From assembly GCF_900176475.1 (NCBI RefSeq), contig NZ_FWXX01000001.1, positions 1 to 64,000 on the forward strand: a stretch of 64,000 nt of DNA. The letters run 5' to 3'. Numbering within the stretch: the stretch's first letter is position 1; the number at the start of each line of letters is the position of its first letter. Below the pieces are notes generated by a model, which saw nothing but the letters and a program-made list of their open reading frames with translations, had not been told where the DNA came from and did no database searches. The DNA is from Tropicibacter naphthalenivorans (GTDB taxonomy: Bacteria; Pseudomonadota; Alphaproteobacteria; Rhodobacterales; Rhodobacteraceae). The position numbers were made by a program, and so were the translations under genes. Positions 8,531-18,476 of the stretch are shown piece by piece.

Positions 8531-9181
8531 ATGGCAAATGAAGAACCGCAAGCAGCCCCTCGGCCCTCAGCCCCAAGGCGCGCAGTGAGAATCCTTGGGC
8601 TGAGCCTGAATGTCGCCGAACGGACCGGCCGAACCCTGTCGGGCAAGCTTGGGCTTATGATTCTGATGGCCTGGATCTTTCTAGGCGTCCCGGACTTCGA
8701 TCTCGCACTTCTGCCCATTCTGCATCACCGCTCCATCGTGACACACTCGATCCTGCCACCGCTGCTCTTCTTGCTGGTCGCCCGTCGTCTCGGAGCCGCT
8801 CCGATTGCCGGTGCCATGATCGGCACCAGCGTACATCTCACCTGCGACCTCCTCTCCCCCATGGTAGGCTTCGCCCAGATCTGGCTTCCGGCTCCGATCA
8901 AGGCGCCGCTGGGGCCGTTGAGCTACCTCTGGCTTCTGGGCAATGCGCTGGTGGGTTACGTGGTGGCCTTTGGGGTCGCCTACGTGACGCTGCCGAGGGG
9001 GATCGCATTCCCCTTCATCATCGCACTCTCAGCCATGACAGGTGCTGCCTACGGCGCCCTCAACGAGCAGAGCGTTTTATCAGTGATCGTATGCCTTGTG
9101 TTCCCGACATTGGCCGGCGTCGTGGCTTGGCGTCGTTCGGTCAAGGGCAACTCGGCGTCGGCGGCGAAAGCGGAAGGCTGA
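8531..9181 (+). CDS. Membrane protein resembling DUF457/YdjM metal-dependent hydrolases
   Basis: A 216-aa inner-membrane protein with about four or five hydrophobic segments. A PDFD motif lies at the end of the first membrane segment, followed by HHRSIVTHS and, further on, HLTCDLLSP. This spacing of His and Asp residues is that of the YdjM/DUF457 family of predicted membrane-bound metal-dependent hydrolases, whose biochemical role is poorly known. The start at 8531 is preceded by GGAGCC. It lies between hsdS and hsdR, where an accessory gene may modify or protect restriction, but a link is only inferred from position. A readthrough upstream start (8312) gives implausible Arg/Pro-rich sequence and was dropped. 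Confidence 0.7.
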   Translation: MANEEPQAAPRPSAPRRAVRILGLSLNVAERTGRTLSGKLGLMILMAWIFLGVPDFDLALLPILHHRSIVTHSILPPLLFLLVARRLGAAPIAGAMIGTSVHLTCDLLSPMVGFAQIWLPAPIKAPLGPLSYLWLLGNALVGYVVAFGVAYVTLPRGIAFPFIIALSAMTGAAYGALNEQSVLSVIVCLVFPTLAGVVAWRRSVKGNSASAAKAEG

Positions 9182-9282
9182 GCTGGAAGGTTTGCGCTCC
9201 GAACTTGTTGCGGGAGTTACGCCCCATGGTTGATCACAGCCGTGTCCCGCCCTAGGCTGCATTAACCAATCGGATTTTGTGC

Positions 9283-12200
9283 ATGACCCAGTTCTCATTC
9301 CTCGCCAAGGACTTCCCCAACCTCTTCAAGACCGCCAGCAAGGCCGAGACCCATGCGCTGTCTGACCCGCGTGGGTCGTGCTTCTGGGCGCGGCTGACGT
9401 TGGAGACAGCGTTGAAGTGGCTGTACCGGACCGACCCCGCGCTGCGGACGGTCTACACGGACACCCTGGCGGCGATGATCGCGGAGCCGAGCCTGGAGGC
9501 CCTGACCGGCCCCGCCATCGTCATCAAGGCCCGCTACATCAAGGATCAGGGCAACCGGGCCGCCCACGATACTGGCAAGCCCCTGACCGCCCATGACGGC
9601 AGCGCCTGCGTCCGCGAGTTGTTCCACGTCTGCTACTGGATCGCCCGGACCTATGCCCGGACCGACCGTCCCAACCCGGCGCTGAGCTTCGACGCCAGCA
9701 AGCTGGAGAAGTCCCTGACGATCACCGCGAGCACGGTGGCGCAGATCCAGAAGGTCGAGAGTGAGATCAAGGCGGAGCGGAGACGCGCGGAAGAGGCCGA
9801 GGACGCCCTGCGCACCTCCGAGGAGGGTCGCGCCAAGCTGGATGCGGAATTGGCCGCTGTACGGGCTGAAATGGCCGCTCTGCGCAAGGCCAACAGCGCG
9901 GTTCAGGATGACCACGACTACGGCGAGGCAGAGACCCGCGACAACTTCATCGACCTGTTGCTGAGCGAGGCGGGCTGGCCGCTGGATCAGGAGCGGGACC
10001 GCGAGTTCCCGGTGACAGGAATGCCGAACACAAGCGGCGACGGCTATGTCGACTACGTCCTGTGGGGCGACGACGGCAAGCCGTTGGGCTTGGTCGAAGC
10101 CAAGCGGACCAAGAAGGACAGCCGGACGGGGCAGCAGCAGGCGAAGCTCTATGCCGACTGTCTGGAGAAGCGGTATGGCCGCCGCCCGGTGATCTTCACC
10201 AGCAACGGGTATGAGCACTGGGTCTGGGACGACCATGCCTATCCGCCGCGTCGGATCTCGGGCTTTCTGAAGAAGGACGAACTGCAGCTGCTCCTGCAAC
10301 GGCGTGAGAACGTGCGCGCCCTGTCAAAGGTGGATGTGGACCCGGAGATCGCCGGGCGTCACTACCAACAGCGGGCGATCCGCCGGGTCGGCGAGGCCAT
10401 TGAGCGGGATGCTCAGCGGAAGGCGCTGCTGGTGATGGCCACCGGCAGTGGCAAGACCCGAACCGTGATCGCGCTGATCGACCAGCTCATGCGGGCGAAC
10501 CGGGTCAAACGCGTGCTCTTCCTCGCGGATCGGATCGCCCTTGTGAAGCAGGCCCACGGCGCGTTCAAGGCGCACCTGCCGTCGACGCCCTCGGCCAACC
10601 TGTTGGAGAAGCACGACACCAAGAAGAACGACCATGCTGGGGCGCGTGTCTGTCTGTCGACCTACCCGACGATGATGGGGCTGATCGAAGAGATGAAGGG
10701 CGGCGAGAAGCGCTATGGTCCCGGTCACTTCGACCTGATCGTCATCGACGAGGCGCACCGTTCAGTCTACCGCAAGTACCGGGCGATCTTCGAGTATTTC
10801 GACAGCCTGCTGGTGGGGCTGACCGCCACGCCGCGGGACGAGATCGACAAGGACACCTATTCGCTATTTGGGCTGGAAAAGGGTGTGCCGACCGACGCCT
10901 ACGACCTCGATGACGCGGTTGGTGACGGATACCTCGTGCCGCCAACCACGATCTCGGTCCCTCTGAAGTTCCAGCGCGACGGCATCGACTACGACCAGCT
11001 GACCGACGAGGAGAAGGAAGCCTGGGACGCCATCGAGTGGGACGAGGAAGGCACCCAGCGCGACCGGGTCGAAAGCGCGGACCTCAATAAGTGGCTGTTC
11101 AACGAGGACACCGTCGACAAGGTGCTGGAGCACCTGATGCGCAACGGGATCAAGGTCGCGGGCGGGGATCGACTGGGCAAGACGATCATCTTTGCCAAGA
11201 ACAGCAGACATGCTGAGTTCATAATCGAACGTTTCGACAAGGCCCACCCGCACTACAAGGGGCACTTTGCTAGACAGATTGACTACAAAATCAGCTACGC
11301 CCAGTCGCTGATCGACGACTTCTCCGAGGCCGAGAAAGCTCCGCACATTGCCGTGTCGGTGGACATGCTCGACACCGGGATCGACGTGCCGGAGGTCGTC
11401 AACCTCGTGTTTTTCAAGATCGTCCGATCCAAGACCAAGTTCTGGCAAATGGTGGGACGCGGCACCCGCCTGTGCCCCGACCTGTTCGGTCCGGGCGAGG
11501 ACAAGCAGCAGTTCGTCATCTTCGACTTCTGCCAGAACCTCGAGTTTTTCCAGGAGAACCCGAACAAGACCGATGGCCCGACGGCCAAGCCCCTTGGCGA
11601 GCGACTGTTCGGCTCGCGGGTTGAGCTGATCGAGGCCTTGGCAGATGCCGGTGAGCCGCACGACGAGCTGATCAAGGACATCAAGACCCGGCTGCACGAC
11701 GAAGTGCTGGGGATGCCTCTGGACAACTTCATCGTTCGGGCAAACCGCCGGAGCGTCGAGAAATTCCGCGACCCGAAAGGCTGGGATGAGCTGACCCTCG
11801 ACGACCGTCTTGCTCTGATCGAGGACGTGGCGGGTCTGCCGACGGCCTATGAGGATGGCAACCTCCCGGCCAAGCAGTTCGATCTGCTGATGCTGACAGC
11901 GCAGCTTGAACTGCTGAAACAGACCGGGGCGTTCACCCGGCTGCAGATGCGGATCATCAGCTTCGCCTCGGCTCTTGAAGGCATGGACAACGTGCCCCTT
12001 GTGGCCAAGGAGATGGAGCTGATCCTTGAGATCCAGACCGACGGGTTCTGGGAGGACATCACTCCCGAGATGCTGGAGACCGTGCGCCGACGCCTTCGTC
12101 ATCTGGCCGAGCTGATCAAACCGGTGGAGCGGAAGGTGGTCATCACCGACTTCGAGGATGACATCGGCGAAGGCACCGAGATCGCCATGCCAGAGGTCGG

Positions 12201-12678
12201 CAGCGGCGTGGACAAGGCTCGCTTTAAAATGAAGGTCCGCCGCTTCATCGACGACCACCGCGACCACATTACCCTGATCAAAGTGCGCCGGGGCGAGGCG
12301 CTGACCAAGCAGGACATCGAAGAGCTAGAGCGTATCCTGATCGAACAGGAGATCGCGGACGACACGCTAATCGCCGGTCTCGAAGAGGAAGGTGGCCTCG
12401 GGCGCTTCCTTCGGTCCCTGACTGGCCTCGATAAAGCCGCCGCCAAGGAGGCCTTCAGCGCCTTCGTAGCCCTGCACCAGCTGAACGCCGACCAGACCGA
12501 GTTTCTCGACCTGGTGGTCAACAGCCTGACCGAGGCGGGCTACGTCGACCCGGCCAGCTTCTACGAGAGCCCCTTCACGGATCTGAACGACATGGGCATT
12601 GCCGGGATCTTTGACAGGGATCAGGCCAGAGAGATCATTCAGATCGTGCGAACGCTCAACGAGGTGGTCGCTGCATAA
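9283..12678 (+). CDS. hsdR: Type I restriction endonuclease subunit HsdR (EcoEI-like)
   Basis: The motor and nuclease subunit that translocates DNA and cuts unmethylated DNA. Domain order over 1131 aa: a DUF4145-like N-terminal domain (about 1-125, ending RAAHDTGKPL); a coiled coil (about 150-205); the HsdR nuclease domain with GYVDYVLW and the E272-A-K274 part of a PD-(D/E)xK site; a helicase core with Walker A TGSGKT (387-392) and DEAH (489-492); motif VI in QMVGRGTRLCPD; and a C-terminal EcoEI-type domain. Start ATG 9283. About 100 bp separate it from the membrane protein gene, so it may have its own promoter. All catalytic motifs are intact, so the system is predicted to be active. Confidence 0.95.
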   Translation: MTQFSFLAKDFPNLFKTASKAETHALSDPRGSCFWARLTLETALKWLYRTDPALRTVYTDTLAAMIAEPSLEALTGPAIVIKARYIKDQGNRAAHDTGKPLTAHDGSACVRELFHVCYWIARTYARTDRPNPALSFDASKLEKSLTITASTVAQIQKVESEIKAERRRAEEAEDALRTSEEGRAKLDAELAAVRAEMAALRKANSAVQDDHDYGEAETRDNFIDLLLSEAGWPLDQERDREFPVTGMPNTSGDGYVDYVLWGDDGKPLGLVEAKRTKKDSRTGQQQAKLYADCLEKRYGRRPVIFTSNGYEHWVWDDHAYPPRRISGFLKKDELQLLLQRRENVRALSKVDVDPEIAGRHYQQRAIRRVGEAIERDAQRKALLVMATGSGKTRTVIALIDQLMRANRVKRVLFLADRIALVKQAHGAFKAHLPSTPSANLLEKHDTKKNDHAGARVCLSTYPTMMGLIEEMKGGEKRYGPGHFDLIVIDEAHRSVYRKYRAIFEYFDSLLVGLTATPRDEIDKDTYSLFGLEKGVPTDAYDLDDAVGDGYLVPPTTISVPLKFQRDGIDYDQLTDEEKEAWDAIEWDEEGTQRDRVESADLNKWLFNEDTVDKVLEHLMRNGIKVAGGDRLGKTIIFAKNSRHAEFIIERFDKAHPHYKGHFARQIDYKISYAQSLIDDFSEAEKAPHIAVSVDMLDTGIDVPEVVNLVFFKIVRSKTKFWQMVGRGTRLCPDLFGPGEDKQQFVIFDFCQNLEFFQENPNKTDGPTAKPLGERLFGSRVELIEALADAGEPHDELIKDIKTRLHDEVLGMPLDNFIVRANRRSVEKFRDPKGWDELTLDDRLALIEDVAGLPTAYEDGNLPAKQFDLLMLTAQLELLKQTGAFTRLQMRIISFASALEGMDNVPLVAKEMELILEIQTDGFWEDITPEMLETVRRRLRHLAELIKPVERKVVITDFEDDIGEGTEIAMPEVGSGVDKARFKMKVRRFIDDHRDHITLIKVRRGEALTKQDIEELERILIEQEIADDTLIAGLEEEGGLGRFLRSLTGLDKAAAKEAFSAFVALHQLNADQTEFLDLVVNSLTEAGYVDPASFYESPFTDLNDMGIAGIFDRDQAREIIQIVRTLNEVVAA

Positions 12679-13599
12679 GCGGCCTGCAGTTTCCCGACGG
12701 GTGGCGAACTGCATTGGGTCGCCCGCACAGCGGCGATTTCCCAAAAGCGCAACGAATGGACCGTCCGATTGAGTGGGCCGAACAACCACCGACCTCACAC
12801 CGTATCCCCAAGCATTTCGACGCATTTGCATACAAGTTAAATAAAAACCCGCATATCTTCAAAGTGTGACAAGAAAGATCACTATTCTTAGCGTTTATTT
12901 TTGTTGAGAGAAGCTTGGTTTTAAATTGAATACCCTCTCAAACTTTAATGGCTTCTGACTGGGGAACTGTAGTCAATGTCGGAAGCCGACGCTCGGAACA
13001 GGAACCGTCGACTGATCTTTCGCAGCGCGGGACCGATACTGACGAAACGGCCGGACATGAGAACACCGTGGGAGCGTTAGTATTTTGGGCACCACAAACT
13101 GGTGTTGGAGTGGCACGGTGATGCACGGTTCCTCGGTACCATTATGCTACCGCTAGGGGTGGGGCTTGCGGAAGGCGACCTTGATAGCTCGCCAAAATCG
13201 GATGGCACGGTCGATAGGTTCGCGACTATCATCCCAGCGAGCTACTTGCAGCAAATTTGAGGCGAGGCAAGACGCGTTGACCAGCAGCCCCCAAAATATG
13301 AGAAGTCCGTCGAGAGGTCCAAACGCCCGCCAAAACATTGAATAAATTAAAAATTTATCAGCAGCTTAACGTCATGCGCAATCGCTTAAAAAATCGACTA
13401 GGTAGCCGTGCCTCTTATGACCTTCATAAGTTTGGCATGATTCAAAGTCAGCTTTGCTACGACGCACCCTAATAGTACATCTTGATTTCGTAAATACTCG
13501 TAGAAATCCAAAAACAAATTTTGGATGACAGGGGCTGTGTGAGTTGCCATCCTTTACTTAAGAGAATCTTTAACAAGTGTTTGGGGGAGGGTTTGGCCC
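12679..13599. other. AT-rich intergenic region between hsdR and the first RTX gene
   Basis: About 920 bp with no convincing gene. An open frame at 12948-13121 (+, MASDWGTVVNVG..., 57 codons) and one at 13153-13338 (-, 61 codons, MFWRAFGPLDGL...) are visible, but neither has a good ribosome site. The stretch from ~12830 to 12950 and from ~13330 to 13580 is clearly richer in A+T than its surroundings. It probably contains the RTX promoter and may be a join between two acquired segments. The RTX ribosome site GGGGGAGG (about 13583) is the only clear signal. Confidence 0.5.
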
Positions 13600-16500
13600 A
13601 TGGCAACGACGTCCGTGCAATTCTCAGCAACCGATATCACGCTGGGTGACATCAGCTATGATGGTCGACTTGTGTTCGACTTCGGTGACAAAAACGAAAC
13701 CCGATATTCCAATTACTCGGTCAGCCAATACGGCGTTGATCTGGTTGCGCTGGATTTCGATTACCGGCTGTGGGGTGAGTTCGGCTTTGAGTTCTTCTTC
13801 GATGCGTCGCTTGGCGACCTAAGCCTGAACGCCCCACTCTTTTTTGATCTCGAAGCGCCAAACTATGTTGATGTCGGCGACAGCATCACCTTTGAAACGT
13901 CGGCCTGGAGTTGGCAGGATGCAGCGCTTGTGGCTTCGGGGCCCAGCTACGATGTGGGCGTAGATTTCATTTCGCAGTTCTTGTTCACGACTTGGGAAGA
14001 AAAAATTCGTGTGCTTCCTGACAACGACATCCTGTCAGGCCCAGAGTTTCATACCGACCTTCCGGACATCATAGCCACCTTCGATCAAAGCGACGGCGCT
14101 CTATCTGCAATCCGAAAGGAATTGTTCCACCTGAGTTCAGACAAGCCCCCTACCACCTCTTTTGAGTTCGCAGGGCTGGATATGACCTTTGGTCTGCCAG
14201 GAAACTTCGGAGCGATTTCCAACGCCGATCAGGATTTCTTGGCAGATGGCTCCATTCGTGCGTCGTCAGTCAGCTCTCCGATTTTCTCGGCGTCTTATGC
14301 GCTAAGCGATCTACTGAGCTTGCTCAATCATCCACTGGGCCCCCTGCTGAGCGGCTCTATCGGGACCAGCCCGTCAGAGGGTTTCTCTCTAGCCAGCCTT
14401 TTCGGTGTGTCCGATTGGTCGGTTGACTGGACGTTGTTCGACATCTCAATCAACGTCGGCGTTTCTATCGTAACCGAATACCTGTTCACCCCAACGGCGG
14501 TTTTCGTGGATATCGTCAACACCACAACCGGCGAGACTCAGAGCGGCGAGTTGGGCGAAAGCTTTGATTTCGGCGCAAGCACGACCGAAGGGGACGTCGA
14601 CTTTGACATTTCCTACCGTCTCGAAGGCGAGGTGTCCGCCCGCTACGGCATTCAGGGATCGCTGGATTTCCCTTTTGAAATCGGCTCTTTCACCGTCAAC
14701 ACGCCGGACGGCGATACCATAGGCTTCGATCCGCTGCTGGGCGGCCAATTGCCTGCGGCCTCTTTGACCAGCGCGGTCTACTGGCTGTACGATCTTGATC
14801 CGCTGCCCGTCTCGATCAACGCAGCGTCGCAAACGCGTAGCGTGGATGTCATCGCCTTGCCTGCCCCTGAACCGGACGGCACGCCAACACCCACCCTTCC
14901 CCAGCCCACGGTCGCGCTGAGCGGCGGAGGCAATATTGCCGAAGGTGGGACCGTTACCCTGACCGTGACGTTGTCGGCACCCAGCGCGCAGGCCGTGACC
15001 GTTTTCTATCAAGCTTTCAACCTGACTTCCGAAGCCAGCGATTTCTCGCCCGCCACGGGGCAGATCACTTTGTCAGCGGGTCAGACCTCTGCTGAACTGC
15101 AAATCCGAACGGTTCAGGACGACGACTACGCTGATGACGCCTTTGCGGTTTCCCTGACTGGGGCCACCAATGCCCTCCTCGGGGCGCAGTCCACAGTGTC
15201 GGTGAATATCGTCGACGATGACACCCCGCCCGAAGTGACCCCTCCGTCCGAGCCGACCGATCCCGAAGTGCCGGTTATCGTCGAGCGCCCGATCCTGAAC
15301 ACTGTCATCAATTCACGCGTCGACGAGGGCAGTCCACTAGAGTTCGAATTGCGGCTGGATCGGGTGGCGACCCAAGATGTGCGCGTCACCTATCAGATTG
15401 TGCCCGATACCGCCGAGAGCGGCGATTACGGTCTGACCTCGGGGATCGCGGTGATCGAGGCGGGGCAGTCCAGCACCATTGTCGCTATTCCGACCAATCG
15501 TGACGATGACGGCGATGATGACACGTTGCAGTTGCGCATCGTGGCTGTCGATGGGGCGGACCTGCCTTCGTCTATGCCAGTGGGCTACGGCACCATCCGG
15601 GATATTTACACGCCGCCCGTGACACCACCAAGCGATCCGAACCTGATCACCGTGGCGGATGCTGTCACCACCGAAGGTGGTGATCTGGTCTTTGGCCTGA
15701 CACTGGACGGTCCCGCGCAGTCCGCTGTGACCGTCTCATACACTGTTACCGAACTGACCGCCGAGAATGCCGACTGGTCGCCCATCGGCAACTACACAGC
15801 CGTCATCGCAGCAGGCGAGAGCACAGGCGAAATCCGTGTCGGGACCAACCACGACAACGACGCCCGGGATGAGACGCTGCGGATCGACATCACCGGAGCG
15901 AGCAATGTCTCGGCCTTGAGCGACACCACGGCCATCGGCACGATTCAGGACGACGAAGAGCCGTTTTTGCCGTTGGTGACGGTGGAGCAAGGGCTGGTCA
16001 TTGCCGAAGGCGACAGCCGCCACATTAGCATCGGGTTGCAGAACAATCCGCGCAATCAAACCGTCACGATAAATTACTCACTGGTTTCGGGGTCCGCTAC
16101 CGCAGGCAGCGACTTTGTCGTACGGTCCGGCGAAATGGATCTGGTGAGCGACGACGTCGACCGGCTTTTGAACATTGTGACGATCGAAGATACGGCCATC
16201 GAGACGACCGAGTCGCTGTACTTCCGGATCGACAGCATATCCGGCGGCACCTACGATGCGCAGGAGACCGAAATCAGGATCACCGACGATGACAACGGCA
16301 ATGGTCCTGCTTTTGCCTTCAAGTATGATGGGCGTTCCAATCCAGCCGAAGGCGGACAGCTCTTCTTCGACCTAGAGCAATACTCCATCAGCCAAGGCGG
16401 CCAGTCCATTACAGGAGATTTCGTCGGCTCTGCCCGCTTTGATTATTCCGTGCAGGGTATTGACCCGGCGGACGTCGTGTCGGTCACAACCCACGCCTAC

Positions 16501-18393
16501 CAGTCAACGTATAACCAGTGGGGGGATCGGCACGTCAACTACGAACAAACTGTCTATCAGGGCAACTCAGGCTCGATGCTGGTTGAGGCAGACCTGTTCA
16601 GTCGGTCGCAATACAACAGTTTTTTCTACGTCACGGTCCAACTGGCCAATGACGCCGTTTATACGGGGGACCGCAGCGGCTATCTGGACGTGTCGGTCAG
16701 CGGCGCAAACGCTTGGGTCGAACATGGTTCCAACAACACCGATTTCACCATCCTCGAAAACGACCCGCTGCCGCCACCTGCGATGCTGGTCGGCGATGCC
16801 GGGGGAAATGAAAGCGGCACGATCTTTATCCCGGTGACGCTGGCTTATGCCGCCAGCGCTGACATCACCTTTACCTGGGCCATCGCCGACGGCTCTGGGG
16901 CCTTTGCCGCAACGACCGGCAGCGCGACCATCGCGGCGGGGACTCTTGGGACCACAGTCAGCCTGACACCAACCGACGACAGCGTGATCGAGCCGAACGC
17001 GACCTTTATCTTTGACGTGACCGGGCTGACGGCGGGGGCCGCAGACATTTCGGGTGCCAGCGGCTTTGTCCTTGTGGTTGATGACGACACCCCCAAACCG
17101 ACGCCGGGGCACGACTTTATTGCCATGCGCGAAGGCTTTGATCCCGGTCAGCTTGACGGGCTCGCAGGGGACGACACGCTGGTGGGCAGCGCCAAGAATG
17201 ATCACTTGCTGGGCGGTGAGAATGACGACGTGTTGCGGGGCGGGGTCGGCGCAGATACCCTCGACGGGGGTAACGGCACCGATCATGCGGACTATTCCGA
17301 CGCGCCTCTAGGCGTGCTGGCCGATCTGGAGTTTGCCGCGCGCAACACCGGCATCGCGGCGGGCGATACCTATATCGGAATCGAAGGGCTAATGGGCTCG
17401 CGCTTTGCCGACAAACTGCATGGCGACGGGGCGGCCAACCTCTTGATCGGTGACGAAGGCGGGGATGAGTTGTTCGGGCGTGGCGGAGACGACAGCCTGC
17501 AAGGCGATCTGGGCAACGACCTGCTGGACGGCGGTGACGGGCATGACACGCTGCGGGGCGGCTTTTCCCATGACACCCTGCAGGGCGGCGTCGGAAATGA
17601 CCTTCTGGAAGGCGGTTTCGGTGATGACAGCATGGATGGCGGCGACGGCTTTGATATCGGCGATTTCAGCGGGTTCGGCGGCAATACGACCGTCAACCTG
17701 AACGTCAGGACCGCGCAGGTGACCACAGGCACCAGTTCCGAGATCGTCCTGAACATCGAAGGCCTGATCGGCGGCGCTTACCGGGATCGCTTTACCGGGA
17801 CCAGCTTTGAGACCGCCTTTTGGGGCGGCGACGGGTCGGACCAGCTGTACGGGCTGGGCGGCAGCGACACCCTGTTTGGCGAGGCCGGGAACGACCAGAT
17901 CCTCGGCGGCAACGGAGATGACACGCTGGACGGCAGCGACGGACGCGATGTGATCTTTGGCGGCGGCGACAACGATGTGCTGATTGGCGGCCTTGGCAAC
18001 GACATTCTGCGCGGAGACGCGGGCGACGACACCTTGATCGGTGGCAATGGCCGCGACATCCTGCGCGGTGGAGACGGCAACGATGTGTTCCTTTTTGAGA
18101 GCCGCTCGGACTCGCAGGTCGATGTCGGCGGGCGCGACGTCATCCGCGATTTCACCCGAGGTGAGGATGTTCTGGACCTGACCGGGGTCGACGCGTTCAG
18201 CGGGACGATGACCAACGAAACGCTGACCTTCATCGGAACCAGCGCTTTCAGCGGCACCGCGGGCGAGCTGCGATACGCTCAGACCAGTGCCAGTACCTTG
18301 CTCTTCGCCGATACCGACGGGGACGCGCAGCAGGACTTTTTCGTATTCCTGAACGGGGTGATCGACCTGCAAGGTTCGGATCTGTTGCTGTAG
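13600..18393 (+). CDS. Giant RTX protein with Calx-beta domains, probably type I secreted
   Basis: A 1597-aa acidic protein with no N-terminal signal peptide. Residues ~1-430 form a domain I do not recognise. Then come several Calx-beta-type domains (about 435-1165), each ending in an acidic strand such as [19 protein letters not shown] or VVDDD. RTX calcium-binding nonapeptides (GGxGxDxLxGG) run from about 1180 to 1500. The C-terminal ~90 residues ([20 protein letters not shown] onward, ending GSDLLL) resemble the serralysin-type type I secretion region. Calx-beta plus RTX architecture suggests a secreted or surface adhesin stabilised by calcium. No ABC exporter is in the window. It converges on the RTX lipase gene, with which it shares the C-terminal segment. 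GGGGGAGG precedes the start. Confidence 0.85.
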   Translation: MATTSVQFSATDITLGDISYDGRLVFDFGDKNETRYSNYSVSQYGVDLVALDFDYRLWGEFGFEFFFDASLGDLSLNAPLFFDLEAPNYVDVGDSITFETSAWSWQDAALVASGPSYDVGVDFISQFLFTTWEEKIRVLPDNDILSGPEFHTDLPDIIATFDQSDGALSAIRKELFHLSSDKPPTTSFEFAGLDMTFGLPGNFGAISNADQDFLADGSIRASSVSSPIFSASYALSDLLSLLNHPLGPLLSGSIGTSPSEGFSLASLFGVSDWSVDWTLFDISINVGVSIVTEYLFTPTAVFVDIVNTTTGETQSGELGESFDFGASTTEGDVDFDISYRLEGEVSARYGIQGSLDFPFEIGSFTVNTPDGDTIGFDPLLGGQLPAASLTSAVYWLYDLDPLPVSINAASQTRSVDVIALPAPEPDGTPTPTLPQPTVALSGGGNIAEGGTVTLTVTLSAPSAQAVTVFYQAFNLTSEASDFSPATGQITLSAGQTSAELQIRTVQDDDYADDAFAVSLTGATNALLGAQSTVSVNIVDDDTPPEVTPPSEPTDPEVPVIVERPILNTVINSRVDEGSPLEFELRLDRVATQDVRVTYQIVPDTAESGDYGLTSGIAVIEAGQSSTIVAIPTNRDDDGDDDTLQLRIVAVDGADLPSSMPVGYGTIRDIYTPPVTPPSDPNLITVADAVTTEGGDLVFGLTLDGPAQSAVTVSYTVTELTAENADWSPIGNYTAVIAAGESTGEIRVGTNHDNDARDETLRIDITGASNVSALSDTTAIGTIQDDEEPFLPLVTVEQGLVIAEGDSRHISIGLQNNPRNQTVTINYSLVSGSATAGSDFVVRSGEMDLVSDDVDRLLNIVTIEDTAIETTESLYFRIDSISGGTYDAQETEIRITDDDNGNGPAFAFKYDGRSNPAEGGQLFFDLEQYSISQGGQSITGDFVGSARFDYSVQGIDPADVVSVTTHAYQSTYNQWGDRHVNYEQTVYQGNSGSMLVEADLFSRSQYNSFFYVTVQLANDAVYTGDRSGYLDVSVSGANAWVEHGSNNTDFTILENDPLPPPAMLVGDAGGNESGTIFIPVTLAYAASADITFTWAIADGSGAFAATTGSATIAAGTLGTTVSLTPTDDSVIEPNATFIFDVTGLTAGAADISGASGFVLVVDDDTPKPTPGHDFIAMREGFDPGQLDGLAGDDTLVGSAKNDHLLGGENDDVLRGGVGADTLDGGNGTDHADYSDAPLGVLADLEFAARNTGIAAGDTYIGIEGLMGSRFADKLHGDGAANLLIGDEGGDELFGRGGDDSLQGDLGNDLLDGGDGHDTLRGGFSHDTLQGGVGNDLLEGGFGDDSMDGGDGFDIGDFSGFGGNTTVNLNVRTAQVTTGTSSEIVLNIEGLIGGAYRDRFTGTSFETAFWGGDGSDQLYGLGGSDTLFGEAGNDQILGGNGDDTLDGSDGRDVIFGGGDNDVLIGGLGNDILRGDAGDDTLIGGNGRDILRGGDGNDVFLFESRSDSQVDVGGRDVIRDFTRGEDVLDLTGVDAFSGTMTNETLTFIGTSAFSGTAGELRYAQTSASTLLFADTDGDAQQDFFVFLNGVIDLQGSDLLL

Positions 18394-18476
18394 CACCCTG
18401 CACGTCGTGAGGATGATGAACCAAGCCTTCGCCCGAAAGGGCAGCCTGCGCGCGGTTTGTGCCTCAAGGCAGTCGA

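Noticed and set aside
12656-13338. Short frames in the AT-rich gap after hsdR, considered as transposase remnants
   Set aside because: No catalytic motif, terminal inverted repeat or target duplication could be seen.
17100-18100. RTX-encoding DNA as a tandem DNA repeat
   Set aside because: The repetition is at the protein level (Gly-Asp nonapeptides); DNA copies are diverged, so no separate repeat element is called.
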